From: an uncultured Clostridia bacterium
GTDB lineage: Bacteria > Bacillota > Clostridia > Christensenellales > UBA1242
Reading direction: 5' to 3'
Length of the DNA: 6,053 bases
Assembly: GCA_947623775.1 (NCBI GenBank)
Contig: CANQHL010000072.1
Location: forward strand, 1 to 6,053
Shown here: positions 1-4,874 of the stretch, piece by piece
Layout of the letters: every line of letters begins with the position of its first letter
How positions within the stretch are numbered: the stretch's first letter is position 1
Notes under the pieces: generated by a model
Told to the model about the DNA's origin: nothing
The model's database searches: none
Seen by the model: the letters and a program-made list of their open reading frames with translations, nothing else
Program-made: the position numbers and the translations under genes

Positions 1-806
1 ACGGCAACACGGTAGGCTATATGGGAGATGGTATCAACGACAGCCCACCACTAAAGCAGGCAGATGTAGGTATTTCGGTTGATACAGCGGTTGATATAGC
101 GAAGGAATCCGCTGACATAATCTTGCTTGAAAAGGACTTAAATGTGCTTAGCGAGGGCGTTATCAACGGACGAAAGACTTTTACAAATGTGCTTAAATAC
201 ATCAAGATGGCGGCAAGTGGCAATTTCGGAAACATGGTTTCGGTAATCATTGCAAGCATATTTTTGCCATTTTTGCCACTACTTCCAATTCACATCATGA
301 TTCAAAACCTACTCAACGACTTTGCGCAGATAGGAATGCCTTTTGATAATGTAGACGAGGAATACTTAAAGCAACCGAAAACATGGGATACCAAGGGTAT
401 ACGCAAATTTATGCTCATATTCGGAAGTATAAGCTCCTTGCTAGATATTTTATGCTTTGTGGTAATGTGGTTTGTGCTGGGCTTTAATTCAATGGAACAT
501 GCACTGTTATTCCAAACAGGGTGGTTTGCTTTTGGCACAATTTCTCAAACACTCATAATACATATCATTCGAACGGACAAAGTGCCATTTGTTCAGAGCC
601 GTCCATCTAAGGAATTGGTTATTTCTACACTCAGCATTGTGATAATTGCACTGATAATATCTTTCACGAGCGTTGCGGTAGTATTTGACATGGCAGTCCT
701 TCCATGGATATTCATGTTGTGGATTTTCGCTTTGGTTTTAGTATACTTCTTAATCATTCAGGCGTATAAATTCGTCAATAAAAAACAAAAAAGAGAGTGG
801 CTTTAA
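1..806 (+). CDS. mgtA: Magnesium-transporting P-type ATPase, MgtA type (C-terminal part, 5' end outside window)
   Basis: This is the last 267 residues of a P3B-type ATPase, which uses ATP to import Mg2+ across the cytoplasmic membrane. The reading frame is open from the left edge (first full codon at 3) and stops at TAA 804-806; the ATG at 21 is internal. Counting from the first full codon, the hinge motif GDGIND lies at residues 8-13, followed by the rest of the P domain (ADVGISVD, then AVDIAKESADIILLEKDL). Six hydrophobic segments follow, matching M5-M10, at about 74-96, 97-113, 133-160, 166-189, 204-226 and 232-253. The stretches IQNLLND and MPFDNVD are hallmarks of MgtA/MgtB rather than of calcium pumps. 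Full-length relatives have about 900 residues, so roughly 630 are missing at the edge, including the DKTGT phosphorylation site, so activity cannot be judged. G+C is about 43 % over the first 360 bases by hand count, clearly above the genes downstream. Confidence 0.95.
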   Translation, partial: GNTVGYMGDGINDSPPLKQADVGISVDTAVDIAKESADIILLEKDLNVLSEGVINGRKTFTNVLKYIKMAASGNFGNMVSVIIASIFLPFLPLLPIHIMIQNLLNDFAQIGMPFDNVDEEYLKQPKTWDTKGIRKFMLIFGSISSLLDILCFVVMWFVLGFNSMEHALLFQTGWFAFGTISQTLIIHIIRTDKVPFVQSRPSKELVISTLSIVIIALIISFTSVAVVFDMAVLPWIFMLWIFALVLVYFLIIQAYKFVNKKQKREWL

Positions 807-875
807 ACTTTGTGTCGGCAAAGATTTAATAATTGAATAACAATCTCAATTTAAAGTATGAAGTCACTTCCATTT

Positions 876-915
876 AAAGCCTAAATCATCCATTAAAGTC
901 TGGGTTAGGCTTTTT
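876..915 (+). terminator. Rho-independent terminator after mgtA
   Basis: A perfect 9-bp inverted repeat (AAAGCCTAA at 876-884, TTAGGCTTT at 905-913) encloses a 20-base loop and runs into a T-rich tail. It lies 70 bases after the mgtA stop codon and should end that transcript. The loop is long for a terminator, which lowers certainty slightly. Confidence 0.7.
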
Positions 916-1321
916 GTTTGCATTATTGTTGACAAATTATTACATTTGATTTAAGAAGCATAAAATACAAAAATGAGGCATTGCAAGAGGTGAAGAATTA
1001 CATTGAAAGCGTCAAGCAAAGTTACCTATGCTGTAGAATTAAAATCAAACAGTCACTTGAAATACTTGCGATGTTGATAAATATAGAAAATATAATTTTT
1101 TATTGTGTAAAATGCTAAAAATCATTGAAAATTCTTAAAATTTTTGCTTTTTTAGTCATTTTTTCGATAATTATCACTGTTTTTGTGATTTGTTGTTTGT
1201 AAATTCTATGTAACTTTTTAATATAATTAGTGTACATTGGTCTTGTCAGAAGAGACACATTAACGCATATATAAAATTTTGAAAGTTATATTAATGATAA
1301 AAATGAAGAGCATTGTTTTTA
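916..1321. other. Intergenic region with a possible gene remnant
   Basis: No complete gene is seen here. A stop-to-stop open frame of 61 codons runs on the + strand from 933 to a TAA at 1116-1118. Its central part (about 978-1075) is richer in G+C than the flanks and reads like protein (EALQEVKNYIESVKQ). It has no ATG in a useful place and no ribosome binding site; a GTG at about 993 is the only plausible start. It may be a decayed gene end. The rest (1119-1321) is very AT-rich. A TATAAT at 1222-1227 has no good -35 at 16-18 bases, and a small hairpin (ATCAC/GTGAT, near 1175-1192) has no T-tail. A ten-codon ATG frame near 1302-1334 has no ribosome site and is not called. Confidence 0.35.
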
Positions 1322-1350
1322 TTGCATTTATTTGATTTTTATGATATACT
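1322..1350 (+). promoter_or_regulatory. Promoter of the GNAT gene
   Basis: TTGCAT at 1322-1327 and TATACT at 1345-1350 are separated by exactly 17 bases, and the -10 is extended by TATGA directly before it (TG at 1342-1343). Transcription should start about 7 bases after the -10, near 1357, only about three bases before the ATG at 1360. There is no Shine-Dalgarno sequence between the -10 and the ATG. Confidence 0.65.
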
Positions 1351-1359
1351 ATTGTTGTT

Positions 1360-1878
1360 ATGAAATTCAAAAATATTGAAACAGAGCGACTGTTATTAAG
1401 AAAATTTACAGAAAAGGATTTGGATGATTTCATTGAATTCCAATCCGATTCTTCCATGTATAATTTTCAGCCATCAGCGGTACGGGAAAGCAGGGAAAGA
1501 TATGAAGAGGATTTGAAAAGATTTATATCTTTTTATTCTGCCGAGCCAATAAAGGCTATGCCTTTTGCAGTGGAGAACAAAGAAAATCATAAAGTGATAG
1601 GGAAAATCACTGTTAGTCTGGTTGATAATCAACATTGCAGAATGAGTTGGGCAATTCATAAGGATTACCGTAGGAGTGGTTTTGCTTTTGAGGCGTGCAA
1701 AGCAATAATAGATTATTTAAAAGAATTGAATTTGGGTAAAATTGATATAAACATTTGGAGCGGCAATGAAGCGAGCATCAATTTGGCAACTAAACTTGGC
1801 TTTAAATTGGTTGATATCGAAAAGAATGCAAGAAAAAAAGATGATGAAATTTTTGATAATCTAAATTTTTCGCTATAA
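1360..1878 (+). CDS. GNAT-family N-acetyltransferase, RimJ/RimL type
   Basis: The protein (172 residues) should transfer an acetyl group from acetyl-CoA to an amine, in the cytoplasm; family members act on ribosomal-protein N-termini, small molecules or drugs. It opens with the typical strand ETERLLLRKF (residues 8-16). The acetyl-CoA binding motif is at about 97-112, where R104-x-x-G107-x-A109 fits the R/QxxGxG/A pattern and is followed by EA. The next conserved block, NEASINLATKLGF (136-148), is the usual motif B region with the conserved Asn and Ser. Length is normal for the subfamily. The ATG start gives the canonical N-terminus, although it has no ribosome binding site and lies about 10 bases after the -10 box, so translation may begin on a leaderless mRNA. 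It appears monocistronic, with a terminator at 2007-2037. The substrate cannot be predicted, and there is no specific evidence for drug resistance. Confidence 0.9.
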   Translation: MKFKNIETERLLLRKFTEKDLDDFIEFQSDSSMYNFQPSAVRESRERYEEDLKRFISFYSAEPIKAMPFAVENKENHKVIGKITVSLVDNQHCRMSWAIHKDYRRSGFAFEACKAIIDYLKELNLGKIDINIWSGNEASINLATKLGFKLVDIEKNARKKDDEIFDNLNFSL

Positions 1879-2006
1879 TTTTTTTGGAATTAGTTGCCAT
1901 ACAAAAAATATTTGATAAATCGTATGATTTTTATCTTGCATGTAGAATATTTTATGTATGTCCTAGACATAAAAAGTTTTTCATTTAAAAGATGATTTAA
2001 CATGCT

Positions 2007-2037
2007 AAAAACGCACCAAAAATTTCAGTGCGTTTTT
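2007..2037 (+). terminator. Rho-independent terminator after the GNAT gene
   Basis: A perfect 10-bp inverted repeat, AAAAACGCAC (2007-2016) and GTGCGTTTTT (2028-2037), closes an 11-base loop. The A-run before and T-run after the stem could make it work in both directions, but no reverse-strand gene approaches it. It lies about 130 bases beyond the GNAT stop codon; the intervening AT-rich DNA holds only a short TATGTC/GACATA palindrome (1957-1971). Confidence 0.85.
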
Positions 2038-2118
2038 GTGTAAAATCAATATAATTTAAAGAAAAAACGTTATTTTGACAAAAAAAACAAGTAAAATTAT
2101 GCAAAAAATACTAAATTA

Positions 2119-2151
2119 TGGTATAATTATTGTATAAAATCGTTCAAAAGG
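2119..2151 (+). promoter_or_regulatory. Promoter and ribosome site of the phosphotransferase gene
   Basis: An extended -10, TGGTATAAT, lies at 2119-2127 (TATAAT at 2122-2127). No good -35 stands at 16-18 bases; a consensus TTGACA at 2075-2080 is much too far from this -10 to pair with it. The likely ribosome site is AAAAGG (2146-2151), 12 bases before the ATG at 2164, which is rather long. The ATG at 2157 reads into a stop after seven codons and is not the start. Confidence 0.6.
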
Positions 2152-2163
2152 CGAAGATGAGTT

Positions 2164-2805
2164 ATGAAAAATACAGTTGAAGATGTTAAACAAATAATTG
2201 GAAATCAAATAAAAGTTGAAAGTGTGACAATTTTGGGGGCGGGCAATCATTGTGAGGCGTTTTGCATAAACGAAAATTTGGTTCTTAAATTACCTAAGCA
2301 TAAGAAAGCGAGTGATTGTTTGGAAGTGGAAATGAAGGTGTTACAGGGACTTCAAAACAAACTGAATTTAGAAATACCGAATATTGTTTTTAACGGAAAA
2401 TTTGAAAACGGCAATGAAAAATTTGTCTATTTTGTTTCTAAAAGGCTTAAAGGTAATAAATTGAGCAGAGATGAGTTTCTAAAATTAAACAAAGTGGATA
2501 AAGAAAAATGTGCAACAGATATTGCAAAATTTCTTTTTGAATTACATAATCAAAAACAGATTTTGCCAATTAAAAGAAAGGACTTGGCACTTTTGCATGG
2601 AGATTTTAGTTTAAATCATGTTTTGTTTAATAATGATAATTTGCCGTGCGGAATTTTAGATTTTGGAGATGCGAGAGTCGGGAATCCATTGAGTGATTTT
2701 AATTATTTGCTTGATGAAGAGGATGATGAAGAATTTGGACGGGAGTTTGGGTTGCAGGTTCTCGGAAAATATAATGATTTTGCAAAAGAGACAATGAACT
2801 CATAA
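2164..2805 (+). CDS. Shortened APH(2'')-like phosphotransferase (protein-kinase-like fold), possibly decaying
   Basis: The 213-residue product belongs to the aminoglycoside phosphotransferase/choline kinase-like superfamily, which moves phosphate from a nucleotide to a hydroxyl. Visible elements in order are a nucleotide-loop-like LGAGNHCEAF (24-33), a probable ATP-contacting lysine in LVLKLPK (K42), the catalytic loop LLHGDFSLNHVLF (143-155, with D147 and H152), and the metal-binding ILDFGD (164-169, D166). The DFSxNH form and the LLDEEDDEEFGREFG stretch resemble APH(2'') enzymes from memory. The protein is short: family members have about 300 residues. Only 16 residues separate the ELH helix (126-128) from the catalytic His145, where relatives carry several dozen, and the final helical domain is absent. 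The frame ends soon after the A-run at 2784-2787; one more A there would extend the protein by 18 residues to a stop at 2841-2843. It may be a minimal kinase, an inactive relic, or an enzyme with another substrate; resistance is not demonstrated. G+C is low. Confidence 0.75.
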   Translation: MKNTVEDVKQIIGNQIKVESVTILGAGNHCEAFCINENLVLKLPKHKKASDCLEVEMKVLQGLQNKLNLEIPNIVFNGKFENGNEKFVYFVSKRLKGNKLSRDEFLKLNKVDKEKCATDIAKFLFELHNQKQILPIKRKDLALLHGDFSLNHVLFNNDNLPCGILDFGDARVGNPLSDFNYLLDEEDDEEFGREFGLQVLGKYNDFAKETMNS

Positions 2806-2884
2806 AAATTTCAGTTTATGTTGATGATTTTATCTCAAAATAAATAAAAATTTTTTACGTAACCCCTTTAAATTCAAAATAAAG

Positions 2885-2895
2885 TATGTTATAAT
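2885..2895 (+). promoter_or_regulatory. Promoter of the HELQH protein gene
   Basis: An extended -10, TATG-T-TATAAT, runs from 2885 to 2895 (TATAAT at 2890-2895). The hexamer 17 bases upstream is a weak TTTAAA (2867-2872), so the extended -10 probably carries the recognition. Transcription should begin near 2902, giving a leader of about 68 bases. Confidence 0.6.
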
Positions 2896-2898
2896 GAT

Positions 2899-2948
2899 AT
2901 AAAGTTGATAAAAATGTTTTGCAACTTTATCGTTATCGTAAAGATAAC
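2899..2948 (+). promoter_or_regulatory. Two adjacent inverted repeats in the leader of the HELQH protein gene
   Basis: The first repeat is ATAAAGTTG (2899-2907) with CAACTTTAT (2922-2930), 9 bp around 14 bases. The second is GTTATC (2932-2937) with GATAAC (2943-2948), 6 bp around 5 bases. Together they fill the space between the expected transcription start and the ribosome site AAGGGGAG (2958-2965). The first overlaps the start point, as an operator would; either could instead be an RNA hairpin in the leader. Neither has a T-tail, so they are not terminators. The regulator is unknown. Confidence 0.5.
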
Positions 2949-2969
2949 AATTGAAAAAAGGGGAGAAAT

Positions 2970-3947
2970 ATGAAAATTGATATAGATGAAGTAGTTGAAA
3001 ATCCAAACGCCGCTTTTGAAATCCTTAATGATGAAATTAACACGTTGTATAATTATTTTTCTGATAAAAACAGAGACAATTCCAAATTTGACGAAATGTT
3101 AAAACTTTATGATGAAAATTTTGTTATAATGTGGGAAAATTGGTTGAGATTTTTGTTTGGCAAAAGAGATTATCAAGATGTTGTTGATAAATTTACGTCA
3201 ACCGGAGAAATGATTGCCCGGGAATTATGTGTAAAACAAGATGGGAAAGAAATTGGGAATTCCATGGTGCAATCCATTCTTGATAAAAAGCAGATTATAG
3301 GCAAACATCCATCGTTATTACAATATGTTTTTTTAAGGTTATCCAATAAATATGGCGTACCATTCAAACCATTGAGAGCGGGAAATTCACTTCGAGCATT
3401 AGAAGATGGTGACATTGTGATTATTGACAATAAAATACATGGCATCACTAATGATGTGACTGAGAAAAATGCTTATGCAATATATGCACTTGCTCACGAA
3501 CTTCAACATATTAGGCATAGACATGCAAATCCAAAAGGCACTTTGGATGAAAGAATGCTTAATTTATTTTCTAAAATTCAACCTCTTGAAGATGGCTATG
3601 AGAAGGGGTATCCATCTCATAATATTGCCACTCATGATGAATTTCCAGATGAATTCAAAGCGGATTATGATGCTTGCGATGGGGTAAATGAATTTTTTGC
3701 AAAAGAATTTTCATTGCCTGAAGACGAATTAAAAACTTTTGGTGCATTCTTAGAGCAGCGAAAATATAGATGCCTTGCAAAGGATGCAGATTTTAAGCCT
3801 TTAACACCGGAAGAATATTTAGAGCAGTTTGTTGAGGAAAGACTTACAAACAATCCAAAACTTTCACTTACAGAAAAAGAGAGGACGGAAGAATTTTTGC
3901 ACGTCTATGATGATATAACGCAACAAGATTTAGACTTAGAAAATTAA
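2970..3947 (+). CDS. Uncharacterised protein with a zinc-metallopeptidase HELQH motif
   Basis: I do not recognise a named family for this 325-residue protein. It has an HExxH zinc-binding motif, AHELQH (H176, E177, H180), on a helix that continues IRHRH. A plausible third zinc ligand is E228 in DEFPDEFKAD, 48 residues after H180; the E-x-x-A-D pattern recalls M48-like and other gluzincin peptidases. The N-terminal 130 residues look mainly helical and hydrophilic; residues 113-158 (KHPSLLQYVFLRLSNKYGV, then LEDGDIVIIDNK) resemble the segment before the motif in small peptidase domains. The C-terminal tail (278-325) is acidic and helical. No signal peptide or membrane segment is seen, so the protein is probably cytoplasmic, unlike the membrane-bound M48 enzymes. 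The start is firm: ATG follows AAGGGGAG (2958-2965) at 4 bases. The gene stands alone between its own promoter and a terminator. Substrate and activity are unknown. Confidence 0.75.
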   Translation: MKIDIDEVVENPNAAFEILNDEINTLYNYFSDKNRDNSKFDEMLKLYDENFVIMWENWLRFLFGKRDYQDVVDKFTSTGEMIARELCVKQDGKEIGNSMVQSILDKKQIIGKHPSLLQYVFLRLSNKYGVPFKPLRAGNSLRALEDGDIVIIDNKIHGITNDVTEKNAYAIYALAHELQHIRHRHANPKGTLDERMLNLFSKIQPLEDGYEKGYPSHNIATHDEFPDEFKADYDACDGVNEFFAKEFSLPEDELKTFGAFLEQRKYRCLAKDADFKPLTPEEYLEQFVEERLTNNPKLSLTEKERTEEFLHVYDDITQQDLDLEN

Positions 3948-4002
3948 AACTAGTTGAAAGATGTTTATATAATTTTGTGTAGAATCCATTTATTAAAAAT
4001 TC

Positions 4003-4026
4003 GAGAGTTAAACACTCTCCTTTTTT
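4003..4026 (+). terminator. Rho-independent terminator after the HELQH protein gene
   Basis: The stem GAGAGT (4003-4008) and ACTCTC (4014-4019) closes a 5-base loop, and a C plus six T residues follow (4020-4026). It is 55 bases after the stop codon and separates this gene from the ABC operon. Confidence 0.8.
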
Positions 4027-4047
4027 GTGGGCATAAGAATTGAAAAA

Positions 4048-4087
4048 TTTGGCAAAAAAGAGTAAAAAATTGTGCATTTTGGCAAAA
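4048..4087. repeat. Paired TTTGGCAAAA repeats upstream of the ABC operon
   Basis: Two identical 10-base copies lie at 4048-4057 and 4078-4087, with starts exactly 30 bases apart (about three helical turns). Their core TTTG-G-CAAA is palindromic around one base. The second copy ends 17 bases before the -35 box, a position suited to a regulator. A third copy inside the preceding coding sequence (3156-3165) shows that the word also occurs by chance here. Confidence 0.3.
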
Positions 4088-4096
4088 TAGATTTAA

Positions 4097-4145
4097 AATA
4101 TATATTGACATAGATATATATTATTTGATATAATAGTATAAGAGG
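4097..4145 (+). promoter_or_regulatory. Promoter, possible operator and ribosome site of the ABC operon
   Basis: This is the best promoter in the window: consensus TTGACA (4105-4110), an 18-base spacer, and consensus TATAAT (4129-4134), with TG at 4126-4127 extending the -10. The -35 sits inside a perfect inverted repeat, AATATATAT (4097-4105) and ATATATATT (4114-4122), with 8 bases between the arms. This could be an operator, although such AT-only repeats arise easily in AT-rich DNA. The ribosome site AAGAGG (4140-4145) lies 8 bases before the ATG at 4154. Confidence 0.75.
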
Positions 4146-4153
4146 ATAATGAA

Positions 4154-4870
4154 ATGCTAACTATCAAACATTTAAACAAGAAATATAAAAACAATGATAG
4201 GTATTCTGTTAAAGACTTAAATCTAACGCTTAACGATGGTGAAATTTTTGGGTTTTTAGGGAAGAATGGTGCCGGAAAAAGTACAACAATCAAATGTATG
4301 ACCGGAATCATTCCTTTTGAAAGCGGCGAGATTAAAGTTTGCGGGCATGATATAAAAAAAGATCCGATTGGTGCGAAGATGAACTTAGGCTACGTTCCCG
4401 ATGACCATGCTGTTTATGATAACTTAACGGGTAGAGAATATGTTGTGTTTATGGGGAATGTCTATGGTGTTGAAAAAGAGGTTATTGAACAAAGAATAAA
4501 CACATTTTCACAACTGTTTTCAATGACGAAATTTTTGGACAAGCAAATAAGATCATATTCTCACGGAATGAAACAGAAGATATGTATTATTGCAGCGCTC
4601 ATACATAATCCTCGTTTTTGGGTGTTAGATGAGCCTCTTATGGGGCTTGACCCACAAAGTATAGCCGAAATCAAGGGGTATATGATTGAACACAAACGAC
4701 TTGGCAACACGGTGTTTTTTTCATCTCACAATATTGACATGGTTGAAAAACTGTGTGATAGGGTTGGGATTATGCATAACGGACAATTGCTTGAAATTAT
4801 AAACGTACAAGAATTTATGCAAACAGGCCGATCCCTTGAAGAATACTTTTTAAACATAACTAGAAGTTGA
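4154..4870 (+). CDS. ABC transporter ATP-binding protein (ABC-2 exporter type)
   Basis: This 238-residue cytoplasmic ATPase should power an exporter together with the permease encoded next to it. All core motifs are present: Walker A GKNGAGKST (36-44), signature SYSHGMKQK (134-142, a common variant of LSGGQ), Walker B WVLDEP (156-161, catalytic E160), D-loop GLDP (164-167) and the switch His192 in SSH. The Q-loop region reads LGYVPDD (78-84), with Asp where Gln is usual; acidic residues at this place are familiar in ABC-2 drug, bacteriocin and Na+-export ATPases. Length is that of a single-domain ATPase (230-310). The start is supported by AAGAGG 8 bases upstream; an ATG five bases earlier reads into a stop. 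The TGA stop is 4 bases before the permease start, so the two are co-transcribed and probably translationally coupled. The substrate cannot be deduced. Confidence 0.95.
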   Translation: MLTIKHLNKKYKNNDRYSVKDLNLTLNDGEIFGFLGKNGAGKSTTIKCMTGIIPFESGEIKVCGHDIKKDPIGAKMNLGYVPDDHAVYDNLTGREYVVFMGNVYGVEKEVIEQRINTFSQLFSMTKFLDKQIRSYSHGMKQKICIIAALIHNPRFWVLDEPLMGLDPQSIAEIKGYMIEHKRLGNTVFFSSHNIDMVEKLCDRVGIMHNGQLLEIINVQEFMQTGRSLEEYFLNITRS

Positions 4871-4874
4871 AAAA

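Noticed and set aside
17..538. Reverse-strand open frames opposite mgtA
   Set aside because: They mirror the conserved P-type ATPase frame and have no start signals; the same applies to the reverse frames elsewhere in the window.
1302..1334. Ten-codon frame MKSIVFIAFI before the GNAT gene
   Set aside because: No ribosome site, overlaps the -35 region of the GNAT promoter, and is too short to support as a gene or leader peptide.
1957..1971. TATGTC-CTA-GACATA palindrome
   Set aside because: A 6-bp stem with a 3-base loop, no T-tail and no promoter next to it; a chance repeat in AT-rich DNA is the simpler reading.
2782..2805. Programmed -1 frameshift in the phosphotransferase gene
   Set aside because: The A-run does not form an X-XXY-YYZ slippery heptamer in the gene's frame and no downstream pseudoknot is evident; a simple deletion is more likely if the shift is real.
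3121..3138. TATAAT-like box inside the HELQH protein gene
   Set aside because: It lies in coding sequence of a strongly supported frame with no start or ribosome site following, and such words are common in AT-rich genes.
3469..3687. Second open frame inside the HELQH gene on the same strand
   Set aside because: It lies wholly within the longer frame, lacks a ribosome site, and its composition is that of an out-of-frame reading.
2970..4870. HELQH protein and ABC exporter as one peptide maturation and export system
   Set aside because: A terminator (4003-4026) and an independent strong promoter separate them, no small precursor peptide gene is visible, and the peptidase has no membrane span or leader-peptidase features.
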